The position numbers were made by a program, and so were the translations under genes. A stretch of DNA of 45,971 nucleotides from Comamonas sp. lk (lineage in GTDB: Bacteria > Pseudomonadota > Gammaproteobacteria > Burkholderiales > Burkholderiaceae_C). The DNA is taken from positions 1 to 45,971 of the forward strand of contig CAMAQV010000023.1 of NCBI GenBank assembly GCA_945860595.1. Direction: 5' to 3'. The notes under the pieces are model-generated. The model was not told the origin of the DNA, did no database searches, and saw only the letters and a list, made by a program, of their open reading frames with translations. Shown here one piece after another: positions 23,306 to 31,644 of this stretch. Position 1 is the first letter of the stretch. Each line of letters starts with the position of its first letter.

Positions 23306-24849
23306 CAGGTCACAGCACCGAGCTGCCAGGGCACAAATTCGTTTTGCCCATACCCGTGGATTTCGCTTTTGCTGCGCTCGCCCGAGGCCATACGCAACAG
23401 GGCCTGGAATATCTCCTCGCCCATCTGGTCCACCGTGGTTTCGCCGTCCACAATGCCGCCGCAGTTGATATCGATATCGGCTTCCTGGCGCTGCCACAGC
23501 AGGCTGTTAGTCGCCAGCTTCATGGAGGGAACTGGCGCGCAACCGTAGGCCGAACCGCGTCCGGTGGTGAAGCAAATCAGGTTCGCACCGCCCGCCACCT
23601 GGCCGGTGGCGCTGACCGGGTCGTAACCTGGCGTATCCATGAACACCAGCCCATGGCGCGTAATGGGTTGGGCGTATTCGAGCACCTCCACCAAATTGGT
23701 GGTGCCGCCCTTGGCCACTGCGCCCAGGGACTTTTCCAAGATAGTGGTGAGGCCACCGGCCTTGTTGCCCGCCGAGGGGTTGTTATTCATATCCGCGCCC
23801 ATGCGCTGGCAGTAGGCCTCCCACCAGGCAATGCGGGCCAGCAAGCGGGCACCGACTTCCGGGCTTTGCGCACGGCGCACCAGCAGGTGTTCGGCACCGT
23901 AAATCTCCGGCGTCTCGGAGAGCATGGCGCTGCCGCCGTGGCGCACCAGGCGGTCCACCGCCGCACCGAGGGCCGGGTTGGCGCTGACACCGGAATAGCT
24001 GTCCGAGCCGCCGCATTGCAAGCCCACCACCAGATGGCTGGCCGGGACCGGTACGCGCTGCACCGCGTTGGCCGCAGGCAGCATGGCGCGCACTGCGTCC
24101 AGCCCGCGCTGCACGGCCAGCGCCGTGCCTCCGCTGTCCTGAATGGTGTAGGTCTGCAGCACCGGCCCGGCCTGCAGGCCCTCGGCCTGAATCCAGGCCG
24201 GAATCTGGTTGGTCTCGCAACCCAGGCCGATCACCAGCACGGCGGCAAAGTTGGGGTGGCGCGCGTAACCGGCCAGCGTGCGGCGCAGCAATTGCAGGGC
24301 CTCGCCCTCCGAGTCCACCGCGCAACCGGCGCTGTGCGTGAGCGCCACCACGCCGTCCACCTGCGGGTAGTCCGCCAGCGCTTCGGGAAAGATGTCGCGG
24401 CGAAAGCGGTCGGCAATGGCGCGCGCCACCGTAGCCGAGCAGTTCACCGAGGTCAGGATGCCGATGTAGTTGCGCGTGGCCACGCGGCCATCGCCGCGCA
24501 CAATGCCCATGAAGCTGGCGGGTTGCGGCACGAAAACGGTAGCGCGGGCGTCCAACGTGGCAACCTGGGCGGCGTCGCGCTCGAAATCGGCCATGCCCAG
24601 GTTGTGCACATGCACATGCTGGCCGCGGCGTATGGGCTGGGTGGCAAAACCGATGATCTGGCCGTAACGGCGCACCGGCGCACCGGCTTGCAGATCACGC
24701 ACCGCCACTTTGTGGCCGGGCGGAATCAGGCCGCTGACGGTCAGGCCTTCTTCGGCCAAGACCGAGCCGGAGACCAGTTGCTGGCGGGTGATGACCACAT
24801 CGTCATCGGCATGCAGACGGATGGAAACCGCAGGGCTGGAAGCGCTCAC
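23305..24849 (-). CDS. UxaA-family dehydratase (altronate dehydratase type)
   Basis: 514 residues from GTG at 24849, selected because it lies one base after the stop of the FAH-family gene; the frame is open further upstream inside that gene. The N-terminal SAF domain (about residues 8-90, with NLGMADF at its end) precedes the large UxaA C-terminal domain starting FMGIVRGDGRVATRNYIGI. Family motifs include THSAGCAVDSEG, GLGCETNQIP, VGLQCGGSDSYSGVSANPALG, ADMNNNPSAGNKAGGLTTI and NCGGIVDGE. Conserved cysteines fit iron binding. It dehydrates altronate (or a related aldonate such as galactarate) to a 2-keto-3-deoxy acid, the substrate of the kinases in the operon. Confidence 0.88.
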   Translation of the reverse strand: MSASSPAVSIRLHADDDVVITRQQLVSGSVLAEEGLTVSGLIPPGHKVAVRDLQAGAPVRRYGQIIGFATQPIRRGQHVHVHNLGMADFERDAAQVATLDARATVFVPQPASFMGIVRGDGRVATRNYIGILTSVNCSATVARAIADRFRRDIFPEALADYPQVDGVVALTHSAGCAVDSEGEALQLLRRTLAGYARHPNFAAVLVIGLGCETNQIPAWIQAEGLQAGPVLQTYTIQDSGGTALAVQRGLDAVRAMLPAANAVQRVPVPASHLVVGLQCGGSDSYSGVSANPALGAAVDRLVRHGGSAMLSETPEIYGAEHLLVRRAQSPEVGARLLARIAWWEAYCQRMGADMNNNPSAGNKAGGLTTILEKSLGAVAKGGTTNLVEVLEYAQPITRHGLVFMDTPGYDPVSATGQVAGGANLICFTTGRGSAYGCAPVPSMKLATNSLLWQRQEADIDINCGGIVDGETTVDQMGEEIFQALLRMASGERSKSEIHGYGQNEFVPWQLGAVT

Positions 24850-24850
24850 A

Positions 24851-26029
24851 TCAGACTCCGGATTCGCTGAGCAGACCACGCGCGGCCAGGTTGTTGATGA
24901 AGGCGCGCAGGCCGAAGTGCCAGGGCGCGGCCTGTTGGCAATGCTGCACGCGGTTGGACAAGGTACCCAGATGGCGGCTGCGGATCTGCACCGTGTCACC
25001 CAGGTGGTGGGTGAAGCCGCCGCCCGGCCGGTCACGGTCCTGGGTGGGCGCAAACAGGGTACCCAAAAACAGCATGAAGCCGTCCGGGTACTGGTGGGCG
25101 CTCAGCACCTGCTCCACCAGATCCAGCGGGTCGCGGCTGATCTGCGCCATGGCGTTGGTGCCGTGCATGACAAAGCCATCTTCACCGCGCACCTCGAGAT
25201 GCAGCACCTCGGCACGCACATCGTCCAGGCTGTAGCTGACGTCAAACAGGCGGATGAAGGGGCCGATGGCGGTGGATGCGTTGTTGTCCTTGGCCTTGCC
25301 CAAGAGCAGCGCGCTGCGGCCTTCGATGTCACGCAAGTTCACGTCGTTGCCCAGGGCTGCGCCCTGGATCACGCCGTGGCTGTTAACCGCCAACACGACC
25401 TCGGGCTCGGGGTTGTTCCAGTGGGAGTCGTCGCGTATGCCGACAAAGCTGCCAGTGCCCACCGCCGACAGCACCGGCGCTTTGGTGAACACCTCGGCAT
25501 AGGGGCCAATGCCCACTTCCAGGTACTGCGACCAAATGCCTTGCGCCTGCAAAGCTTCTTTGAGTTGCAGGGCTTCTGGGGAACCGGGTTGAATGGCCGA
25601 CAAATCGGTGCCAATTTGCGCCAGCACCTGGGCGCGTATGGCCTCGGCGCGGCTGGCGTCGCCACCGGCTTTTTCTTCAATGACGCGCTCCACCATGCTG
25701 GTGGCAAAGGTCACGCCGGCGGCTTTGATGACTTGCAAATCGCAGGGCGCCAGAAAAAACGCCCGGCTGCCGTCACGCTTGGCCTCGTCGCTGTTGACCA
25801 TCACGTCCTCTACTGAGGCAACGCGCGTACCCGCAAAGCTGCGCACCCGCGCCGCCGGGTCCTGCGTATCGAGCAGCGTACTCATGGTGGACACGTGCGC
25901 GGACAGGTCATAGACGCCGTCCTCACGCAGCACGGCAACCGAGGGACCGCCCCGCCCTGCGGGGTTCCAAATGCGGGTTACCAGGGTACCGGTGCACCCG
26001 TCTTCAGGGAGTAGAGAATGTGGAGTCAT
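24851..26029 (-). CDS. Fumarylacetoacetate hydrolase-family protein, XylX/AraD1-like 2-keto-3-deoxy-pentonate dehydratase candidate
   Basis: 392 residues, longer than catechol-pathway FAH proteins, matching the XylX/AraD1 subgroup. The N-terminal half has RAFFLAPCDLQVIKAAGVTFATSMVERVIEEKA, which is distinctive for that subgroup. The FAH core follows: VGIRDDSHWNNPEPEVVLAVN with metal-binding Glu residues, GNDVNLRDIEGR and GPFIRLFD. Caulobacter XylX, of this family, dehydrates 2-keto-3-deoxy-D-xylonate to 2-oxoglutarate semialdehyde. Hydrolysis of a diketo sugar acid is the alternative. Its place between a lactonase and UxaA fits sugar-acid catabolism. Confidence 0.78.
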   Translation of the reverse strand: MTPHSLLPEDGCTGTLVTRIWNPAGRGGPSVAVLREDGVYDLSAHVSTMSTLLDTQDPAARVRSFAGTRVASVEDVMVNSDEAKRDGSRAFFLAPCDLQVIKAAGVTFATSMVERVIEEKAGGDASRAEAIRAQVLAQIGTDLSAIQPGSPEALQLKEALQAQGIWSQYLEVGIGPYAEVFTKAPVLSAVGTGSFVGIRDDSHWNNPEPEVVLAVNSHGVIQGAALGNDVNLRDIEGRSALLLGKAKDNNASTAIGPFIRLFDVSYSLDDVRAEVLHLEVRGEDGFVMHGTNAMAQISRDPLDLVEQVLSAHQYPDGFMLFLGTLFAPTQDRDRPGGGFTHHLGDTVQIRSRHLGTLSNRVQHCQQAAPWHFGLRAFINNLAARGLLSESGV

Positions 26030-26037
26030 GCAAAGGA

Positions 26038-26952
26038 TTAAACCGCGCCCGTGGTGTTGACGAAAACCGAATACAGCGAGCTGGTGGCGCAGATCAGCAG
26101 GCGGTTGCGCTTGAGACCACCGAAGCAGACGTTGGCCACAATTTCAGGGATGCGGATTTTGCCCAGCAGCGTGCCGTCCGGATGGAACACGTGCACGCCG
26201 TCTGCCGCACTGCTCCACAGCCGGCCTTTCACGTCCACGCGAAAGCCGTCGAACAAACCGTTGTCGCAGACCGTGAACACGCCCTGGTCGCGCAGCGTGC
26301 TGCCGTGCACCGCGAACTTGCGGATATGGCGCGGGCCGCCGGGGTGGTGGCTGGCACCGGTGTCGGCGACATACAGAATCGATTCGTCGGGCGAGAAGGC
26401 CAGGCCGTTGGGCTTGTCAAAGTCGTCGGCAACGCGCTCGACTGCGCCGCTGTGCGGGTCGATGCGGTAGACGTAGCAGGCACCGATTTCGCTCTGCGCG
26501 CGCTCGCCTTCGTACTCGCTCATGATGCCGTAGTCGGGGTCGGTGAACCAGATTGCGCCATCGGAATGCACCACGGCGTCGTTGGGTGAATTCAGTCGTT
26601 TGCCCATCCATTTGTCGGCCAGGACCGTGATCGAGCCATCGTGCTCGGTACGCGTGACCGTGCGGCTCAAATGCTCGCAACTGATCAGCCGCCCCTGGCG
26701 GTCTACGGTATTGCCGTTGGTGTTGTGCGAGGGCTTGCGGAACTCGCCCACGGTGTTGTTGCGCTCGTCCCAGCGCAGCATGCGGTTGCCCGGAATGTCG
26801 GACCAGACCAGCGTGCCGTGGGCCGGGAACCAGGCCGGGCCCTCGCACCAGCGGCCGCCAGTCCAGATTTTTTCCACGCTTTCATGCGGAAAGAGGCTGT
26901 CAACAAAGCGCGGGTCGCGCACATCGAAGGGGGAGCTGCTGGACAGGTGCAT
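26038..26952 (-). CDS. SMP-30/gluconolactonase family lactonase
   Basis: 304 residues forming a predicted six-bladed beta-propeller. Metal-ligand regions typical of SMP-30 are WCEGPAWFP (Glu), RLNSPNDAVVHSDGAIWFTDPDYG (Asn and Asp) and FSPDESILYVADTG (Asp). It hydrolyses aldonolactones to aldonates. No signal peptide is seen, so it acts in the cytoplasm on lactones formed or imported. It is the first catabolic gene after the importer in this operon, 24 nt downstream of a permease gene, which suggests that a lactone or its sugar enters through the transporter. Confidence 0.88.
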   Translation of the reverse strand: MHLSSSSPFDVRDPRFVDSLFPHESVEKIWTGGRWCEGPAWFPAHGTLVWSDIPGNRMLRWDERNNTVGEFRKPSHNTNGNTVDRQGRLISCEHLSRTVTRTEHDGSITVLADKWMGKRLNSPNDAVVHSDGAIWFTDPDYGIMSEYEGERAQSEIGACYVYRIDPHSGAVERVADDFDKPNGLAFSPDESILYVADTGASHHPGGPRHIRKFAVHGSTLRDQGVFTVCDNGLFDGFRVDVKGRLWSSAADGVHVFHPDGTLLGKIRIPEIVANVCFGGLKRNRLLICATSSLYSVFVNTTGAV

Positions 26953-26976
26953 GGTGGGTACTCCAGGTGAAGCGCT

Positions 26977-27954
26977 TCAAGCACGGTCCGAACCGGAGCC
27001 AGCCAGCGCAATGACGGTGATGATGATGGCGCCGGTCAGCAGCATACGCAGCCCGGCACTCGCGCCGGCGGCGTTCAGCATGGCGACCAGCAAGAACATG
27101 AACAAGGCGGCCCCCCAGATGCCCGGTACGCAGGGCCGCCCGCCGCTGACCGAGGTGCCGCCGATGACCACCACGGCAATCGTCAGCAGCAAATATTCGT
27201 CACCCTGATCCAGCGAATTGCCACCCGCAAAACCTGCGATCAGGGCGCCGGTCAGGCCCGCCAGACCGGCGCAAATCACATAGGCCAAGAGCGAGGTGCG
27301 CACGGTGCGCACCCCGGAAAATTCTGCAGCGCGTGCGTTCTGCCCCAGCGCACACAGCGAGCGGCCGAAAGCGGTGCGCTCCACCACCAACCAGACCAAG
27401 AGGCTGACCACCAGCGCCAGCATCGCCAAGAGCGGAATACCGCCCATGCGCATCGTCACCAGCTCAATAAAAATCGGCGGCGGCTTGATCTTCAAACCCC
27501 GGCCAAATGAAATCGCCACCGACATCACCATCAGCGAATTGGCCAGCGTGGCGATGATGGGTGGAATGCGCAGCAAGTGGATCAGGCCGAAGTTGACCAA
27601 GCCCACCGCTGTGCCCACGCCGATGGCGGCCAGCAAACCCGGCAGCACCATGGCATCGCTGCCATTCATCACCAACATGGAGACCGCGCTGGACAAGGCG
27701 ATGGTGGAGGGGATCGACAAGTCCGCATTACCCGGCCCAGTGCTGATCACCAGCATCTGCCCCAGAGCCACCAACACCGTGAGCGCAGAAAAACTCAACG
27801 CTGCCGCCAGCAGCCCGGCCACGCCCTGGATCTGGCCGTTGGCGATGGTGATCACAAACGCGGCCAGCGCCGCCAGCGTCGAGCCCAGCCACGGAGCCTG
27901 GGCGGCGCGTTGACGCCAGCTGCGATGGCTGAAGGCCGATGCAGTCGCGCTCAT
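26977..27954 (-). CDS. Sugar ABC transporter permease, RbsC type (second)
   Basis: 325 residues, strongly hydrophobic with about eight to ten membrane segments. RbsC-family landmarks are NADLSIPSTIALSSAVSMLVM (the family usually has a DLS motif), GRGLKIKPPPIFIEL, a conserved FGRSLCALGQNARAAEFSGV loop and GGTSVSGGRP. It pairs with the permease gene upstream, which it overlaps by 4 nt, so the channel is probably a heterodimer, as in YtfT-YjfF-type importers. Confidence 0.88.
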   Translation of the reverse strand: MSATASAFSHRSWRQRAAQAPWLGSTLAALAAFVITIANGQIQGVAGLLAAALSFSALTVLVALGQMLVISTGPGNADLSIPSTIALSSAVSMLVMNGSDAMVLPGLLAAIGVGTAVGLVNFGLIHLLRIPPIIATLANSLMVMSVAISFGRGLKIKPPPIFIELVTMRMGGIPLLAMLALVVSLLVWLVVERTAFGRSLCALGQNARAAEFSGVRTVRTSLLAYVICAGLAGLTGALIAGFAGGNSLDQGDEYLLLTIAVVVIGGTSVSGGRPCVPGIWGAALFMFLLVAMLNAAGASAGLRMLLTGAIIITVIALAGSGSDRA

Positions 27955-28907
27955 TTTTTACCCTCCAGCAGATCGATGGCGGCGCGCAGCCCCAGCACCA
28001 GCACCAGAATCGCGCCCTGCACGCCAATCTGAAAATCCGGTGGCACGTTCAAAAACGTCAGAAACGACGCGGCAAGTGTCATGGTCAGCGCACCGGCCAC
28101 CGCACCTGCTGGCGAGACCCGCCCGCCCGAAAATTCACAGCCACCCAAAATGGCCGCAGCAATCGACACCAGCGTGTAGCGCGAAGCAATATTGGCGTCG
28201 GCCGATGTGGCCTGCCCTACCAGCAGCAAGCCTGCGATCACGCCAAAAAAACCAGCCAGCGCATAGGCCTGCGCGCGCAGCAACACCAGCGACTGCCCCG
28301 CCCGCGCCAGCGCCGCCGCATGGCCGCCCAGGCCGCGGATGCGGGTGCCAAAGGAGCTGCGGGTAATCACCAAATGGCCCATCAATGCGGTTGCCAGCGC
28401 CACCCAGATCGGCAGCGGCGCCAACGGTGTCTTCACATTCATCGCAGCCACCAGCCACTGCGGCGCTTTGCCACCGGGCACCGGCAACAAAAGCACCGCG
28501 CAGCCCAGCCACACGAAAGACAAACCCAGCGTCACCACGATGGACGGCAACTTGCGCCATTCCACCAGCGCACCAGCCAGGGCATATACGCCGATCAAAG
28601 CCACGAGCGCGGCCACGCCCAGCAGTGGCTGGATGGGCAGCAACGTGGCACCGATGGTGGCTACCAGCGAGACAAAAGTTCCAGTCGATAAATCCAGATC
28701 ACCAACGGCCAAAATCACCACCTGCGCCATGGTGGCAAAGGCCACGGGAATCGCCAGATTGAGCAACAGGTTGAGACCGAAGTAGGACATGGCCAAGGGC
28801 TGGCGGTAAAACACCGCAGCCAGCAAACCACCCAATGCCAGCAGGGGTAAGACCGCGCGCAGCGCAGCACCGGCAGAGCGGCCTTGCAGCGCAAACAGGC
28901 CGCTCAT
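27951..28907 (-). CDS. Sugar ABC transporter permease, RbsC type (first)
   Basis: 318 residues with multiple hydrophobic segments, and the RbsC motifs LAVGDLDLSTGTFVSLVATIGA, RSSFGTRIRGLGGHAAALARAG and GGCEFSGGRVSP. It overlaps the ATPase gene upstream and the second permease gene downstream by 4 nt each. Two different RbsC-type permeases with a single double-domain ATPase and one binding protein make up the importer. Confidence 0.88.
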   Translation of the reverse strand: MSGLFALQGRSAGAALRAVLPLLALGGLLAAVFYRQPLAMSYFGLNLLLNLAIPVAFATMAQVVILAVGDLDLSTGTFVSLVATIGATLLPIQPLLGVAALVALIGVYALAGALVEWRKLPSIVVTLGLSFVWLGCAVLLLPVPGGKAPQWLVAAMNVKTPLAPLPIWVALATALMGHLVITRSSFGTRIRGLGGHAAALARAGQSLVLLRAQAYALAGFFGVIAGLLLVGQATSADANIASRYTLVSIAAAILGGCEFSGGRVSPAGAVAGALTMTLAASFLTFLNVPPDFQIGVQGAILVLVLGLRAAIDLLEGKK

Positions 28908-30382
28908 GCCGCCGCCGCTTCAAAGGACATGTTAACGACTTTTTCTTCGGTCAGCTCGGCGCGGCTGATCTCGCCAACGATGCGCCCGCTGTTGAAAACA
29001 TACACCCGGTCGCAGTGGTACAGCTCTTCGAACTCGGTGCTGTACCAGACGAAGCTGCGGCCAGCTGCGGCCTCGGCGCGGATCAGCTGGTAGACGTCTT
29101 GCTTGGTACCCACATCGACACCGCGCATGGGGTCGTCCATCAGCACCATGCCGGCATCAGCCGCCAGGGCGCGGGCGAACAGCACTTTTTGCTGGTTCCC
29201 ACCGGACAGCGAGAGCACGGGCAAATTCACATCGTCGGTGCGCAGGCCCAGGCGGGTGCGCCACTGCTCCACCATGGAACGTTCGCGCGCCGGGTCGAGC
29301 AAGCCGTAGCGCTTGAAGGCGGCCAGCGAGGCCTGGCTCATGTTGCGGGCAATCGACCACAGCGGAAAAATGCCATCGGTCTGCCGGTCACCGGCCACAA
29401 AGGCCAGTTTGCACCCGACCTGGTGCGACGTATCGCCACCTTGCTGGGTGGCGCGAAAAAGCCGGACCAGTAAAGCGGTCTGCCCATGCCCGGCCAAGCC
29501 CGCCATGCCGATGACTTCACCGCTGCGCACCACAAATTCCGCGCTGCCACCCGCAGCCGCAATGCGAACCCACTCACGCGCGTCACTGTGGTCGGTCTGC
29601 CGGTGTTGCCGCGACTTCTCCAGGTCTTCGTTCTGGCCCATGGCGCGCACCAACCGGCTGCGGTCGGTATCAGCGCGCGGGCAATCGTCGACGATGCGGC
29701 CGTCCTTCATGGTGACCACGCGGTCGGCGACGGCAAAAATTTCGTCCAACTTGTGGGTAATCAAAATGCAGCTGCCGCCCTGTGCCACAAAGCGGCGGAT
29801 GTGCGCCAGCAACTGGTCGGCGCAGCGGGGGTCGAGCGAGGACGTGGGCTCGTCCAGAATCATCAGGCGCAACGGGTGGTCGGCGTCCACAAAGGCCCGC
29901 GCAATTTCCACCATCTGGCGTTTGCCAATGGGCACATCACCGGCGAGCTGATGGGGTTTAAGCCCATGCCCGGGAAAAATCAAATCCAGTTGCGCCATCA
30001 GCAGCGCTGCTGCGTCGCGACGCCAATGCCGACCCGGCAGCGGGGACGCAATGTGCATGTTCTCAGCCAGCGTGAGGTTGTCGCACAAAGACAGCTCTTG
30101 GAACACACGGCGGATGCCAACGCGGCGCGCTTCGCGCACATCCCAACGGGAACCGGCTTGGACCATGTCTTGACCGGCGAGGTGCAGGCTGCCTGCATCG
30201 GGCTGCAGCGTGCCGCACAGAATATTCATCAGCGTGGACTTACCGGCACCGTTGTGCCCTGCCACGCCGATACACACACCCTTGCCAATACGCAGCTCGG
30301 CCCCCTGGAGGGCCAGAACCGCCCCAAAAGACTTGGACAGTCCTTTGGCGTGAACCAGCGGTTCCTGCTGCGTCAAGGGCAC
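28904..30382 (-). CDS. Sugar ABC transporter ATP-binding protein, RbsA/MglA type
   Basis: 492 residues with two nucleotide-binding domains. Domain 1 has Walker A GHNGAGKST near residue 42, a degenerate signature (VPIGKRQMVEIA) and Walker B LMILDEPTSSLD. Domain 2 has a degenerate Walker A (GLAGHGQTAL, no GKS/T), an intact signature LSGGNQQKVLFARAL and Walker B LMDDPMRGVDVG. One full and one degenerate site is usual in RbsA-type ATPases. Only 4 nt separate it from the binding-protein gene upstream. Confidence 0.92.
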   Translation of the reverse strand: MPLTQQEPLVHAKGLSKSFGAVLALQGAELRIGKGVCIGVAGHNGAGKSTLMNILCGTLQPDAGSLHLAGQDMVQAGSRWDVREARRVGIRRVFQELSLCDNLTLAENMHIASPLPGRHWRRDAAALLMAQLDLIFPGHGLKPHQLAGDVPIGKRQMVEIARAFVDADHPLRLMILDEPTSSLDPRCADQLLAHIRRFVAQGGSCILITHKLDEIFAVADRVVTMKDGRIVDDCPRADTDRSRLVRAMGQNEDLEKSRQHRQTDHSDAREWVRIAAAGGSAEFVVRSGEVIGMAGLAGHGQTALLVRLFRATQQGGDTSHQVGCKLAFVAGDRQTDGIFPLWSIARNMSQASLAAFKRYGLLDPARERSMVEQWRTRLGLRTDDVNLPVLSLSGGNQQKVLFARALAADAGMVLMDDPMRGVDVGTKQDVYQLIRAEAAAGRSFVWYSTEFEELYHCDRVYVFNSGRIVGEISRAELTEEKVVNMSFEAAAA

Positions 30383-30386
30383 GCGA

Positions 30387-31397
30387 TTACTTCGCTTTCG
30401 CGATCGCGTCGATCACGTCCTTTTGCGAGTACTCGGTGTTGTACACGCCGCCCACTTCGGTGGTCTTGAGTGCACCGGCGAGCTGCTCTTGGGTAATCGA
30501 CAGAATCGGCAGGCTCAGGTCTTTAGGTACCTTGGCACCGGACAGAATCTGCTGCGCCACCCAGAAAGCAAAGGTGGATGATCCGGGCGCGATGGATGCC
30601 GACATGGTTTTGTAGCCATTGGCTTTAGCTTGCTCACCCCACCATGCCAATTCGTCCTGGCGGTTGCCCAGGAAAATCACCGGTGTGGGACGTCCTGCGG
30701 CTTTGAAGGCTTCGGCAGCACCGAAACCGTCACCACCTTGGGTTGCGACCACGGTCACAGGCGGCAAGGTCGACAAAATGCCCGCAACTTCTTTTTGCGC
30801 CACGGTACCGGTCCAGTTGCCGTGCACGCTGCCGACCTGCTTGAACTCCGTATGCTTCTTCAGACCGTCCTGCACGCCGGCATGGATTTCGTCATCCACA
30901 AACACACCAGCCAGGCCACGGATTTCGAGCAAATTGCCTTTGAGACCGCGGCTGGCGAAGTAGTCGAGTTGCATGGAGCCCAGGCGCTTGAAGTCCACGG
31001 TGATGCGCCATGCGCAGGGCTCGGAGACGATGCCGTCAAACGACACGACGGTGATACCCGCGTCGCAGGCCTGCTTGACCGCGCCATTGAGCGCGGTGGG
31101 CGATGCGGCGTTGATCACAATGGCTTTGTAGCCTTGCAAAATCATGTTCTGGATTTGGGCCGCTTGTTCAGTGGCCTGGTTCTCGGCGGTCGTGAAGCTC
31201 GGTGCCCCGGCGACGACGCCCTTGGCAACAGCCTCCTTGGTCACTTTGTCCCAGCTCTTGAGCATGGCCTGGCGCCAAGAGTTGCCCGCGAAGTTATTGG
31301 ATAGCGCAATCTTTGCGCCGGATGTATCGGCAGCAAAAGTGGCACCGGCTGCCGCCAGCGCAAGGGCTGCAGCGAGTGTGGTTGGCAAAAATTTCAT
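30387..31397 (-). CDS. Periplasmic sugar-binding protein, RbsB type
   Basis: 336 residues, first gene of the operon. A signal peptide is obvious (MKFLPTTLAAALALAAAGATFA, cleavage near AFA-ADT). The mature part has the peripl_BP_4 fold: KIALSNNFAGNSWRQAML, NPG-like QGYKAIVINAASPTALNGAV, and GITVVSFDGIV. Relatives bind pyranoses, aldonates or lactones. A strong ribosome-binding site (CAGGAGAC) precedes ATG 31397. The ligand is unknown, but the downstream enzymes point to a sugar acid, lactone or related sugar. Confidence 0.88.
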   Translation of the reverse strand: MKFLPTTLAAALALAAAGATFAADTSGAKIALSNNFAGNSWRQAMLKSWDKVTKEAVAKGVVAGAPSFTTAENQATEQAAQIQNMILQGYKAIVINAASPTALNGAVKQACDAGITVVSFDGIVSEPCAWRITVDFKRLGSMQLDYFASRGLKGNLLEIRGLAGVFVDDEIHAGVQDGLKKHTEFKQVGSVHGNWTGTVAQKEVAGILSTLPPVTVVATQGGDGFGAAEAFKAAGRPTPVIFLGNRQDELAWWGEQAKANGYKTMSASIAPGSSTFAFWVAQQILSGAKVPKDLSLPILSITQEQLAGALKTTEVGGVYNTEYSQKDVIDAIAKAK

Positions 31398-31644
31398 GGT
31401 CTGTCTCCTGGTTGTGGGCCCCGGTGGGGAAAGTTATCGCACGCAAACTGTGTGCTGGTGCATCGCTAGGCTGGTAAAGACGTGGCGCGCGACAGCAACG
31501 GGCGCATCGGTTCTGCCGATTGCCCGGATGCGATCCATGATAGGGAGTACATTGATAATGTTCCAATAGATTCTTGACCAGCGTCCATAACAAAATATGG
31601 ATTGGTGTTTACCCTAGGTTGCGGGGATTCCAGGAGCCAATGAC
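31398..31644. promoter_or_regulatory. Divergent promoter region of sugar-acid operon and LysR gene
   Basis: 247 nt without coding capacity between the binding-protein start (31397, minus) and the LysR-family start (31645, plus). The centre is AT-rich (around 31540-31605) and contains an inverted repeat at 31584-31601. A plus-strand -35-like TTGACC lies at 31573-31578. A minus-strand pair TTGGAA and TATCAT, 18 nt apart (within about 31540-31570), could drive the operon. Confidence 0.55.
31584..31601. promoter_or_regulatory. LysR-type operator candidate TCCATA-N6-TATGGA
   Basis: Perfect 6-bp arms with a 6-nt A-rich spacer, 43 nt upstream of the LysR-family gene and in the gap shared with the operon it probably controls. 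The size and the T...A ends fit a LysR-type recognition site. It overlaps the region just downstream of the TTGACC hexamer, which would allow autorepression. Confidence 0.5.

Noticed and set aside
22361-23548. 395-codon plus-strand frame
   Set aside because: Antisense to the zinc dehydrogenase; composition typical of a reversed coding strand.
23344-24870. 508-codon plus-strand frame
   Set aside because: Shadow of the UxaA-family gene on the other strand; no recognisable domain.
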